From contig DAOUBP010000092.1 of assembly GCA_034432655.1 (NCBI GenBank), positions 1 to 23,070 of the forward strand: a DNA stretch of 23,070 bases, read 5' to 3'. This DNA is from DAOUBP01 sp034432655. Its GTDB lineage: Bacteria > Chloroflexota > Anaerolineae > CG2-30-64-16. Made by a program: the position numbers and the translations under genes. Positions 1 through 7,847 of this stretch are shown here, one piece after another; position 1 is the stretch's first letter, and every line of letters starts with the position of its first letter. A model generated the notes under the pieces. The model made no database searches. It had not been told where the DNA came from and was given only the letters and a program-made list of their open reading frames with translations.

Positions 1-2
1 TT

Positions 3-650
3 CCAGCCCGCTTGAGCGGGCGTCGTTCGGCAGCCCGGCGACTTCAGCGCCGGACGGTCCTGGCCGCCACCGGCCACCCGTCACCCGTCGCGTGCGCGGT
101 CACGCCGGCCCGCCCGACCATGAATGGATCGGGCTACCTGGCAGCGCCCGGTCAACCGGGCTGCCTGCGCTGACGGCGCAATGGCCAGGGCCGCGCCAGG
201 TGATCCACCAGTGGGTCATGTGGGTTGCTTGTGGCCATGCCAGCCCGCTTGAGCGGGCGTCGTTCGGCAGCCCGGCGACTTCAGCGCCGGGCGGTCCTGG
301 CCGCCACCCGTCGCGTGCGCGGTCACGCCGGCCCGTCCGACCATGAATGGATCGGGCTGCCTGCGCTGACGGCGCAATGGCCAGGGCCGCGCCAGGCGAC
401 CCACGAGGGGTCATTTGGTTTGTTTGCAGCCATTCCAGCCCGCTTGAGCGGGCGCCGTTCGGCAGCCCGGCGACTTCAGCGCCGGGCGATCCTGGCCGCC
501 ACCGGCCTCCCGTCACCCGTCGCGTGCGCGGTCACGCCGGCCCGCCCGACCATGCATGGAGCGGGCTACCTGGCAGCGTCTGGTGAACCGGACTTGGGCG
601 CAGTGCTGTCGGCATGGCAACATACGCGCCAGGTGACCCACCAGCCATCT
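3..650. repeat. Three imperfect tandem copies of a palindrome-rich repeat
   Basis: Three related units begin at 3, 240 and 435, giving periods of 237 and 195 bp; the second is shorter mainly through two internal deletions of about 14 and 27 bp. Each unit has the same order of modules: a GCCCGCTTGAGCGGGC palindrome (6-21, 243-258, 438-453); a second hairpin with arms GCCCGGCG and CGCCGGGC around ACTTCAG (33-55, with one mismatch, and again in units 2 and 3); a CCATGAATGG-centred palindrome (112-134, 335-357, 544-566); and, in units 1 and 3, a GGTCAACC/GGTGAACC palindrome (146-161, 578-593). The third unit decays after about 630. The short reading frames across the region change between copies and match no known protein, so I regard it as non-coding. 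It fills the whole stretch downstream of the Kelch gene. Confidence 0.85.
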
Positions 651-671
651 GCCATCCGCCCATTCGCACCC

Positions 672-2057
672 TCACCCCCCGCTGCTGCCCAGGGGCAATA
701 ACTGGCGGATCAGGGCCTGATACTGCTCGTTGACGTCCAGATAGGCGCCGCCCCACCCGCCGACAGCATAAAGCCGCTGCTGATACGCCACGAGGCCCAT
801 GTTGCGCCATTGCCCCACCACCGGCGAGGCGAGCCGCGACCAGGCATCCAGGCGCACGTCGTATTGCTCATTGTAGGCCAACGGGCCGCGCCAGCCGCCG
901 CCGATGGCATACAGCCGCCACCCAACGCTGGCCAGCCCGTGTCCGGCGCGCGGTTGCTCCAGAGGGGCGCGCAAACGCCACGCGCTGGCCAAACCCGCTT
1001 GCGCCTTGGGATCGAAGGCCAGCACCTCGGCCAGCTCCTGCTTGCCGTCGAAGCCACCGACTACATACAGCAGATTCTCAGCCGCGGCGGCCGCGGCAAA
1101 CGCGCGCGGGGTCGGCAGCGGAGTGCCGGTGCTCCAGATATCGGCCACCGGGTCGTAGATGTACGTCTCGCTGCGATAACGCTGGCCGTCCCACCCGCCG
1201 AAGAGGTACAGCTTGCCGTCCAACGCAGCCAGCCCGTAAGCAGCGATCGGCGTGGGCAACAGGGCCCGGGGCGACCAGCTGTCGGTCTGCGGGTCGTACA
1301 TCTCCAGCACGTTGGTGACGTCGCCGCCGGCTGTGGTGCCGCCGGGCACATAGATCCGGCCGTTGAGCACCACCGCGGCAACGTTGGCAACAGGGGTCAA
1401 TTTGCGGGCCCCGGCCCGCCAGCTGTTGGTCTGCGGGTCGTAGATGTCCACCTGCCCTGTCACACCGCCGGCAGTCTCGCCGCCGATCGCGTAGATGCGC
1501 CGGTCATCGGCCGCCAGGGCCAGCCGGCTGCGCGGGGCGGGCAACGGCGCTCCGGAGGTCCAGCGGGCGATTTCAGGCCGCGGGGGCAAGGCCACCTGGG
1601 GCAGGCCGACATCGGAGAAGAGGGAAACGGTCGAGGCCTGACCGCGGCGCCCCCACCAGATCGGGGCCAGCGCCACCGCGCTGACAACCAGCAGCGCCAC
1701 CAGCAAGTAGATCCGCTGCCAGGTCGCAAGGGATCGGCGCGGCCCCGGCGCCGGCAGGTTGACCACCACCGGTGACGGGGTTACGGCCGGGCCTGGCGGC
1801 AAGGCAGCCACCTCACCGACCAACACTGCGCCTTCCACCGGCACCAGCCCGCGGCGGATAGCCTCCATCGTAGCCTCGGTGCGGGACTGAACCTCCAGCT
1901 TCTCGAAGATGTTGCGCAGGTGGACCTTGACGGTATTGGGGCTGATGACCAGCGCGCGCGCGATCTGCTGGTTGGTCGCCCCGGTGGCCACCAGCTTCAG
2001 CACTTCCAGCTCACGTTCGCTCAGAGGGCCGAGATCGTTCATAGCCCCTTCGCTCAT
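672..2057 (-). CDS. LuxR-type HTH / transmembrane / Kelch-repeat regulator
   Basis: 461 aa. Residues 8-70 form a LuxR/GerE helix-turn-helix (PLSERELEVLKLVATG, then NTVKVHLRNIFEKL). A Pro/Ala linker (about 75-113) leads to one membrane helix (about 116-135, IYLLVALLVVSAVALAPIWW). Residues 160-455 hold six Kelch blades, each marked by a YxxGG-type strand (YAIGG, YVPGG, YLFGG, YVVGG, YAIGG, YAVGG), with YDPxxxxW between them. The HTH would be cytoplasmic and the beta-propeller outside, suggesting a one-component membrane-bound DNA-binding sensor; the ligand is unknown. The gene starts 4 nt after the glgP stop, so it is probably co-transcribed. An internal ATG at 2042, preceded by AAGGGG, is an alternative start that keeps the HTH intact. 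No receiver or AAA domain is present. Confidence 0.88.
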   Translation of the reverse strand: MSEGAMNDLGPLSERELEVLKLVATGATNQQIARALVISPNTVKVHLRNIFEKLEVQSRTEATMEAIRRGLVPVEGAVLVGEVAALPPGPAVTPSPVVVNLPAPGPRRSLATWQRIYLLVALLVVSAVALAPIWWGRRGQASTVSLFSDVGLPQVALPPRPEIARWTSGAPLPAPRSRLALAADDRRIYAIGGETAGGVTGQVDIYDPQTNSWRAGARKLTPVANVAAVVLNGRIYVPGGTTAGGDVTNVLEMYDPQTDSWSPRALLPTPIAAYGLAALDGKLYLFGGWDGQRYRSETYIYDPVADIWSTGTPLPTPRAFAAAAAAENLLYVVGGFDGKQELAEVLAFDPKAQAGLASAWRLRAPLEQPRAGHGLASVGWRLYAIGGGWRGPLAYNEQYDVRLDAWSRLASPVVGQWRNMGLVAYQQRLYAVGGWGGAYLDVNEQYQALIRQLLPLGSSGG

Positions 2058-2061
2058 CCGT

Positions 2062-4614
2062 CTACGCCCACTTCACCAGCGCCACGGCAAAGGGATTAGG
2101 CAGCAAGGGATGCGCCGGCCGCACGCGCACGCCGTAGACGAAGGTGCCGCTCTCCGTCGCGTCAAAAGTTGCCTCGTAACGCAACTCGCCGTCACCGCCG
2201 CCGACACGTTGCATCGGCACCACCGTGGCATCCAGCAGCCCGTCGCTGCCCGGCCGGCCGAACACCAGCTCCACGGCCAGATCATCGGGGCTCAGGGCAC
2301 CGGGCCGTAAGACGGCTTCCACCTTCAAGGGCGAGCCCACTTTCATCTCGCCCCGGGTCGGGCCAGAGGCCGTGATCCCTACCTGGGGCCAACCGTCGCG
2401 CACCCGAGCCTCCCAGGCTGCCAGCTCTTGTGCACCGGCAAATTTCTCACCGATAACCTGGATGCCCAGTTCGGTTGCCGGCTCGTAGTACTTGGCGAAG
2501 TATTCCTTCAGCATGCGGTCAAAGCTGTAATCCGGCGCGACGGTGGCGATGGAGTTCCGCATGACCTGCAACCAGCGGGTCGGGATGCCGCGCGCGTCCC
2601 GCTCGAAAAAGGCAGGGATGATCTCCTGTTCCAGCGTGGCGTAGAGGGACAGCGCGTCGGCCTCGTCCTGCGCAGCTTCAGAAGCATACTCACGCTCGGC
2701 GCCGATGGCCCAGCCGTTTGTCCCCTCGTAGCCCTCGCTCCACCAGCCGTCCAGCACGCTGAAGTTCGGGACGCCGTTGAGGCCTGCTTTCTGCCCGCTG
2801 GTGCCGCTGGCCTCCAGGGGCCGCCGCGGGTTATTCAGCCAGAGGTCAACCCCGGAAACCAGGTGGCGGGCGATGTTCGCATCGTAGTCCTCTACGAAGA
2901 GGATCTTGCCCGCGTACTCGGGCTGCCGGCTCATCTGATAGATGGTCTGGATGAAGGCCTTGCCCGGTTCGTCGGCGGGATGGGCCTTGCCGGCAAAGAT
3001 GACCCGCACCGGCCGGTGCGGATCGTTCAACAGCCGTTTGAGGCGCTCGGGGTCACGGAACAGCAACGTGGCCCGTTTGTAGGTGGCAAACCGCCGCGCA
3101 AAACCGATGATCAGGGCTTGCGAGTCCAGGGCCGAGGCTGCGGCGTTCACCTGGGCCGGGGGAGCACCGATCCGCATGAGCTGCGCGACGACACGTTCGC
3201 GCACCAACGCGATCATCTCCGCCTTGGCCCGGTTATGATGCGCCCACAGCTCTTCATCGGGGATATGCGCGACCCCTGCCCAGGTCTCACGACGCGCAAT
3301 GGCCTCACGCCAATCGGCCCCCAGATAGCGGTCGAACAGCGCGGTGAGGCCGGGATGCGCCCAGGTGTCGGTATGGACGCCGTTAGTCACGTGGCCGATG
3401 GGAATCTCCGGCAACGGCACGTCGGGCCACAAGTTGCGCCACATCCGGCGCGACACTTCCCCATGCAGGCGGCTGACCCCATTGGCCAGGCCGGCTGTGC
3501 GGAGCGCCAGCACCGTCATGCTGAACTGGGGCCCCCAGGCCGCTTCGTGCCGCCCCAGGTCCAGGAACCGCTCCCGATCGAGCCCCAGCGAACCCCAGTA
3601 ATTGCCGAAAAAGCGGTCCATCAACTCGAAGGGGAAGGCGTCGTGGCCGGCCGGCACCGGCGTATGCGTGGTGAACAAAGCGTTGGAGCGCGCGGCCCAC
3701 AACGCAGCCTCGAACGACAGCCCTGCTTCTTGCACGAACTCGCGGATGCGCTCCAGCTGCAGGAAGGCCGCATGGCCCTCGTTCATATGCCACATTGCGG
3801 GCTTGATGCCCAGGGCCCGCAGCGCGCGCACCCCGCCGATGCCCAGGACCACCTCCTGCGAAATGCGCATCTGCTGATCGCCGCCGTACAACCGGGCCGA
3901 CAGCTCCCGATCCCCCGGCGCGTTCTGCTCCACATCGGTGTCCATCAAGAAGATGGGCACCCGCCCCACCTGGATCCGCCAGACCATCGCGTAGACCCGC
4001 CGGCCGGGCAGGTCCACGTGGATCATCACGTGCTTACCGTCGGGTCCCAGCGCTGGCGTGGCCGGCACCTCGGCGAAGTCCAGCTTCTCGTAGATAGCCT
4101 GCTGGCGGCCGTCGGCGTCAATCCGTTGCTGGAAATAGCCCTGGGGATAGAGGAAACCGACGCCCACGAACGGCAGGTCCAGGTCGCTGGCCGTCTTGCA
4201 GTGGTCGCCGGCCAGAATGCCCAGGCCGCCCGAGTAGATGGGCAGGCTCTCGTGCAGGCCGAATTCGGCCGAGAAGTAGGCGATCACGCGCTCGCGGCGG
4301 TCGCCCTGTGTGCGCGCATACCAGGTCTGCCTCGGCTGCGGTTTCATGTACGCGTCAAACGCTGCCATCACGTCCTGATAGCGAGCCAGGAACTCCGGGT
4401 CTTGCGCAACCGCGTCCAGCCGGCGTTGGCTGACCAGCCGCAGGAACTTGACCGGGTTGTGGTTCACCTGCTTCCACAGCTCGGGATCAATGGCATGGTA
4501 AAGCGCTTGCGCGGCAGGATACCAGCTCCACCACAGATTGTATGCCAGTTCGCCCAGACGGGCGATTTTCTTATCGAGCGCGGGATAAACCGCAACCTGA
4601 CCTAAAGTCTTCAC
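2062..4614 (-). CDS. glgP: Alpha-glucan phosphorylase (GT35)
   Basis: 850 aa; releases glucose 1-phosphate from glycogen or maltodextrin with pyridoxal phosphate as cofactor. The N-terminus (NLWWSWYPAAQALYHAIDPELW) is the domain typical of the bacterial/archaeal 'alpha-glucan family phosphorylases', and the length fits that subfamily. The PLP lysine is K609 in the motif EASGTSGQKAGLNG. Other family blocks include YSGGLGILAGDHCKTASDL, HMNEGHAAF and THTPVPAGHD. The start is GTG at 4614: the ATG one base upstream in another frame runs directly into TGA, whereas GTG has AAAGGAG 5 nt upstream. A promoter lies at 4675-4703. It is the first gene of a two-gene unit with the LuxR/Kelch gene. No other glycogen genes are in the window. 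Confidence 0.95.
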   Translation of the reverse strand: MKTLGQVAVYPALDKKIARLGELAYNLWWSWYPAAQALYHAIDPELWKQVNHNPVKFLRLVSQRRLDAVAQDPEFLARYQDVMAAFDAYMKPQPRQTWYARTQGDRRERVIAYFSAEFGLHESLPIYSGGLGILAGDHCKTASDLDLPFVGVGFLYPQGYFQQRIDADGRQQAIYEKLDFAEVPATPALGPDGKHVMIHVDLPGRRVYAMVWRIQVGRVPIFLMDTDVEQNAPGDRELSARLYGGDQQMRISQEVVLGIGGVRALRALGIKPAMWHMNEGHAAFLQLERIREFVQEAGLSFEAALWAARSNALFTTHTPVPAGHDAFPFELMDRFFGNYWGSLGLDRERFLDLGRHEAAWGPQFSMTVLALRTAGLANGVSRLHGEVSRRMWRNLWPDVPLPEIPIGHVTNGVHTDTWAHPGLTALFDRYLGADWREAIARRETWAGVAHIPDEELWAHHNRAKAEMIALVRERVVAQLMRIGAPPAQVNAAASALDSQALIIGFARRFATYKRATLLFRDPERLKRLLNDPHRPVRVIFAGKAHPADEPGKAFIQTIYQMSRQPEYAGKILFVEDYDANIARHLVSGVDLWLNNPRRPLEASGTSGQKAGLNGVPNFSVLDGWWSEGYEGTNGWAIGAEREYASEAAQDEADALSLYATLEQEIIPAFFERDARGIPTRWLQVMRNSIATVAPDYSFDRMLKEYFAKYYEPATELGIQVIGEKFAGAQELAAWEARVRDGWPQVGITASGPTRGEMKVGSPLKVEAVLRPGALSPDDLAVELVFGRPGSDGLLDATVVPMQRVGGGDGELRYEATFDATESGTFVYGVRVRPAHPLLPNPFAVALVKWA

Positions 4615-4674
4615 ATTATCTCCTTTGAAATTTGACGGCGGCGCATACCAGCATGGCCGCCGGATTCATCAGCC

Positions 4675-4703
4675 ATTTTAGGAGAACTTGCCGCGTCTGT
4701 CCA
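4675..4703 (-). promoter_or_regulatory. Sigma-A-like promoter for glgP-luxR/Kelch
   Basis: On the minus strand, TGGACA (4703-4698, 5/6 to the -35 consensus) is separated by 17 bp from TAAAAT (4680-4675, 5/6 to the -10 consensus). It would start transcription about 55 nt upstream of the GTG start. It lies back to back with the rightward promoter at 4727-4735. Confidence 0.6.
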
Positions 4704-4726
4704 ATCTGGGGAGCCCGGCCAGTTTG

Positions 4727-4735
4727 TGGTACAAT
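4727..4735 (+). promoter_or_regulatory. Extended -10 promoter for the pseudouridine synthase gene
   Basis: TGGTACAAT fits an extended -10 (TGnTATAAT) with no convincing -35 box at the right distance. Transcription would begin near 4742, upstream of the SD and ATG at 4758 but downstream of in-frame ATGs at 4632 and 4734, which argues for the 4758 start. Confidence 0.45.
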
Positions 4736-4757
4736 GAATCCGACGAAAGGAAGCGCG

Positions 4758-5594
4758 ATGCCTGTACCGAGAGCACCGGCCGCGGCCGGACGCCAATCCG
4801 CTGCTGCCCGGCGTTATCTGCTGTTCTACAAGCCTTACGGCGTTCTGTGCACCTTCACCGACCCTGAGGGCCGTCCCACCCTGGCCGACTACATTCCTGT
4901 GCCGGGGGTCTATGCCGCCGGCCGGTTGGATCAGGACAGCGAGGGGTTGTTGTTGCTCACCGATGACGGCGCCCTGGCCCATCGGCTGACCCACCCCCGC
5001 TTCAAGTTGCCGAAGACTTATCTGGTCCAGGTGGAGAACGTGCCGTCGGCCGAGGCGCTCGCCGCACTGCGGGCCGGCGTGCCGGTCAAAGGGGAGATGC
5101 TGGCCGCGGCCGAGGTCGAGCTGCTCGCCGACGAGCCCGACCTGCCCCCGCGGGGCGTCCCCATCCGCTACCGGCCTTCCGTCCCCACCACCTGGCTGCG
5201 CATTGTGCTGCGCGAGGGGAAGAAACGCCAGATCCGCCACATGACGGCCGCGGTCGGGCACCCCACCTTGCGGCTGGTGCGGATCGCCATCGGGCCGCTG
5301 ACGCTGGCGGGGTTGCAGCCCGGCCAATGGCGCGACCTGACCCCGACCGAACTCACCGCCTTGAAAGGAGCCTTGCAACTTGGAAGAACTGACCATCCTG
5401 GAGATGCAACGCCGCATGGCCGCGGGCGACCCTTCGTCAGGTCGCGGGCCGGCTCTGACCGCCGTGAGCCTGACCGAGAGCTATCTGAGCCGCATCGGCG
5501 AACTAGACCAGGCCGGCCCGCGGCTGAACAGCGTGATCGAAATCAACCCGGACGCCCTGGAAATCGCCGCCGCGCTGGATCGCGAACGCGCTGA
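4758..5594 (+). CDS. RluE/RsuA-family 23S/16S rRNA pseudouridine synthase
   Basis: 278 aa from the ATG at 4758, which has GAAAGGAA 5-6 nt upstream. The family core is clear: YLLFYKPYGVLCTF, then GRLDQDSEGLLLLTDDG with catalytic aspartate D58, and KTYLVQVE, EGKKRQIRHM and IGPLTLAGLQPGQWRDLTPTEL. There is no S4 domain, which resembles RluE more than RsuA. The recognisable protein ends near residue 205 (about 5373). The remaining 70 or so residues are Arg/Pro/Gly-rich and are simply the amidase gene read in another frame, so the 3' end either lost its stop codon or truly overlaps the next gene by 215 nt. The exact target uridine cannot be assigned. Confidence 0.85.
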   Translation: MPVPRAPAAAGRQSAAARRYLLFYKPYGVLCTFTDPEGRPTLADYIPVPGVYAAGRLDQDSEGLLLLTDDGALAHRLTHPRFKLPKTYLVQVENVPSAEALAALRAGVPVKGEMLAAAEVELLADEPDLPPRGVPIRYRPSVPTTWLRIVLREGKKRQIRHMTAAVGHPTLRLVRIAIGPLTLAGLQPGQWRDLTPTELTALKGALQLGRTDHPGDATPHGRGRPFVRSRAGSDRREPDRELSEPHRRTRPGRPAAEQRDRNQPGRPGNRRRAGSRTR

Positions 5595-6921
5595 GCGCGG
5601 CCCGCGCGGCCCCCTCCATGGCATCCCGATCCTGATCAAGGACAACATTGACACCGCCGACAAGATGGCAACCACAGCCGGCTCGCTGGCGCTGGTCGGT
5701 GCGCGGCCAGCACAGGATGCCACAGTGGCCGCGAAGCTGCGCGCGGCCGGCGCGGTCATCCTGGGCAAGACCAACCTGAGCGAGTGGGCCAATTTCCGCT
5801 CAACGCACTCCGTCAGCGGGTGGAGCAGCCGCGGCGGGCAGACGCGCAACCCGTATGCGCTGGATCGGACGCCCTGTGGCTCCAGCTCCGGCTCGGCCGT
5901 GGCTGTGGCCGCCAATCTGTGTGCGGCCGCCGTGGGCACCGAAACCGATGGCTCGATCATCTGCCCATCCCACATTAACAGCATCGTGGGCATCAAACCG
6001 ACCCTGGGGCTGGTGAGCCGGGCCGGCATCGTGCCCATTGCGCACAGCCAGGACACCGCGGGCCCCATGGCCCGCACCGTGACGGACGCGGCGCTGCTGT
6101 TGGCCGCGCTGGCCGGCCCCGACTCGCGCGATCCGGCGACGGCAAACGAGTTTTGGGCCCGGACAAACGCGGGGGAGGTGGGTTTTACCCGCCTCCTGAC
6201 CAGGGATGCCCTGACCGGCGCGCGCATCGGGGTGGCGCGGGGCTTCTGTGGGTTCCACCCCCAGGTAGATGCCATCTTCGAGGAGAGCCTGCGGGCTTTG
6301 CGCGACCTGGGCGCTGAACTGGTGGACCCCGCGGACATCGCCACGGCCAAACAGCTCGACGAGACCGAACTGGAGGTCCTGCTCTACGAATTCAAGGCCG
6401 ATTTGAACGCCTACCTGGCAACGTTGGGGCCGGACGCGCCAGTGCATTCGCTGGCCGAGGTCATCGCATTCAACGAGGCACATCGGGAACAGGTTATGCC
6501 CTATTTCGGCCAGGAGCTGATGCTAATGGCCCAGGAAAAGGGACCGTTGACCGACGAGAAGTACCTGCGGGCACTGGCGACAAATCACCGGCTGGCGCGC
6601 GCCGAAGGGATTGACGCCACGCTGCACCAGCACGCGCTGGACGCCATCGTCGCGCCCGCGGGCGGCCCGGCGTGGCTGATTGACCACGTGTGCGGCGATC
6701 ATTACGGCGGGGGCAGCTCTACCCCGGCGGCAGTTGCCGGTTATCCCAGCATCACCGTGCCAGCCGGGTTCGTATGGGGCCTGCCGATCGGCATCTCGTT
6801 CATCGGCCCGGCCTGGAGCGAAGCGACCCTGATCGGCTACGCGTACGCGTTCGAACAGGGGACACAAATCCGCCGGCCGCCGGGGTTTGCGGCCACAGTT
6901 CTACTCTCAGGGGGTCTGTGA
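5380..6921 (+). CDS. Amidase-signature family amidohydrolase (GatA-like fold)
   Basis: 513 aa. The amidase-signature Ser-cisSer-Lys triad is present: K87 in GIPILIKDNID, S168 in CGSSSGS, and nucleophile S192 in GTETDGSI. Downstream blocks such as NSIVGIKPTLGLVSRAGI and QDTAGPMARTV are typical. Length and N-terminus resemble stand-alone amidases acting on small or peptide amides rather than the GatA subunit of the tRNA amidotransferase, and no gatB or gatC is nearby. The start is TTG at 5380, with AAAGGAG 9 nt upstream; it restores the conserved N-terminal helix (EELTILEMQRRMAAGD), which the next ATG (5404) would partly remove. It overlaps the pseudouridine synthase frame. Substrate unknown. 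Confidence 0.92.
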   Translation: MEELTILEMQRRMAAGDPSSGRGPALTAVSLTESYLSRIGELDQAGPRLNSVIEINPDALEIAAALDRERAERGPRGPLHGIPILIKDNIDTADKMATTAGSLALVGARPAQDATVAAKLRAAGAVILGKTNLSEWANFRSTHSVSGWSSRGGQTRNPYALDRTPCGSSSGSAVAVAANLCAAAVGTETDGSIICPSHINSIVGIKPTLGLVSRAGIVPIAHSQDTAGPMARTVTDAALLLAALAGPDSRDPATANEFWARTNAGEVGFTRLLTRDALTGARIGVARGFCGFHPQVDAIFEESLRALRDLGAELVDPADIATAKQLDETELEVLLYEFKADLNAYLATLGPDAPVHSLAEVIAFNEAHREQVMPYFGQELMLMAQEKGPLTDEKYLRALATNHRLARAEGIDATLHQHALDAIVAPAGGPAWLIDHVCGDHYGGGSSTPAAVAGYPSITVPAGFVWGLPIGISFIGPAWSEATLIGYAYAFEQGTQIRRPPGFAATVLLSGGL

Positions 6922-6941
6922 CCCTCGGCCGCCGGTCACAG
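6916..6941 (+). terminator. Hairpin straddling the amidase stop codon
   Basis: Perfect 8-bp arms CTGTGACC (6916-6923) and GGTCACAG (6934-6941) surround a 10-nt GC-rich loop. The amidase TGA (6919-6921) lies within the left arm. There is no T-tract, so it may be an mRNA 3'-end stabiliser or an imperfect terminator. Confidence 0.4.
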
Positions 6942-7016
6942 ATCGGCTAAGAGCGGAATCATGTGGCAACGACTGCCGGCGGCCAGCGAACTGGATCTAT
7001 TGAGACGACTGGCATG

Positions 7017-7073
7017 GAGGCTTCAGCCGGTCTCTGGGCAATCCAGATCACGTGATTGACCGGCTAAAGCCTC
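7017..7073. repeat. Long imperfect inverted repeat (REP-like)
   Basis: GAGGCTTCAGCCGGTC (7017-7032) and GACCGGCTAAAGCCTC (7058-7073) are inverted copies matching at 15 of 16 positions around a 25-nt loop. The left arm and following bases match the element at 12461-12479 at about 16 of 19 positions, so this looks like one member of a dispersed palindromic family. It lies in the 214-bp gap between the amidase and the zinc-finger gene, where I see no clear promoter. Confidence 0.7.
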
Positions 7074-7135
7074 GATTCCAGACATTTAGATCTTCTGTGT
7101 AACATCCGAAAAGCGCAGCATACAAGGAGGTTCTC

Positions 7136-7843
7136 ATGGCAACTCAAACGCGCGGCGCCTGCGCCTTCTGCGGCCGCGAGATGACCTGCGGCGGCCTGGC
7201 GCACCATCTGCGGACGTGCGCCAAACGCCAGGAAGCCCAGGCCGAAGCCGACAAGACGCGGCGCCACCGCCAGAAGCTGTATCACTTGCAAGTGCAGGAC
7301 ACCTGGTCCGGCGCCTATTGGTTACATCTGGAGATGCGCGGCAACGCCACCCTGAACGACCTGGATGAGTACCTGCGCGCGATCTGGCTGGAATGCTGCG
7401 GCCACCTCAGCCAGTTTGAGATCAACAACGTGGCTTACACGCAGATTTTTTACGATAGCATGGCGTGGCGTGAGGAACGTTCGATGGACGTGCGGGTGGA
7501 CAAACTCTTTGCGCCGGGCATGGAGATCCCTTACCAGTACGACTTCGGCAGCACCACCGAACTGACAATCAAAGTGGTGGACGAACGCGAAGGCAAGCCG
7601 TTGACCCAGCACCCCATCGTGCTGATGGGCCGCAACAACCCGTTCAAGCCGGCCTGCATGGTGTGCGGCCAGCCGGCCACCGACCTGTGCACCGAATGCA
7701 TGTACGAACGCGCAGATGGGCGTTGCGAGTTATGTCATGAACACGCCCTGGAGCATGAACATGACGACATGGTCATGCCCATCGTTAACTCGCCGCGCGT
7801 CGGGGTCTGTGGCTACGTAGGGCCGGCCGAACCGCCGTACTGA
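7136..7843 (+). CDS. Plasmid pRiA4b ORF-3-like protein with zinc-binding ends
   Basis: 235 aa; start ATG at 7136 with a perfect AAGGAGGT seven or fewer nt upstream. The central region (about 48-165: LYHLQVQDTWSGAYWLHLEM, LNDLDEYLRAIWLECCGHLSQFEI, PYQYDFGSTTELTIKVVDE) matches the PRiA4_ORF3 family (PF07929), of unknown biochemical function. It is flanked by two likely metal sites: an N-terminal C9-x2-C12-x11-H24-x3-C28 finger, and a C-terminal cluster CMVCGQ...CTEC...CELCHEHALEHEH. The family sometimes occurs on mobile elements, but no transposase is nearby and composition matches the neighbours. The downstream EamA gene starts 4 nt after its stop, so the two are probably one transcript. Confidence 0.8.
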   Translation: MATQTRGACAFCGREMTCGGLAHHLRTCAKRQEAQAEADKTRRHRQKLYHLQVQDTWSGAYWLHLEMRGNATLNDLDEYLRAIWLECCGHLSQFEINNVAYTQIFYDSMAWREERSMDVRVDKLFAPGMEIPYQYDFGSTTELTIKVVDEREGKPLTQHPIVLMGRNNPFKPACMVCGQPATDLCTECMYERADGRCELCHEHALEHEHDDMVMPIVNSPRVGVCGYVGPAEPPY

Positions 7844-7847
7844 GCCA

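Noticed and set aside
3..650. CRISPR array
   Set aside because: Units are 195-237 bp, diverged and without spacers of uniform length; no cas gene is present.
225..701. Frames of 80-160 codons across the left repeat array
   Set aside because: They follow the DNA repeat, shift frame between units and have no SD or known domain.
2428..4605. 725-codon open frame on the plus strand, opposite glgP
   Set aside because: It mirrors the glgP codons exactly and has no recognisable domain or SD; long antisense frames are expected opposite GC-rich genes.
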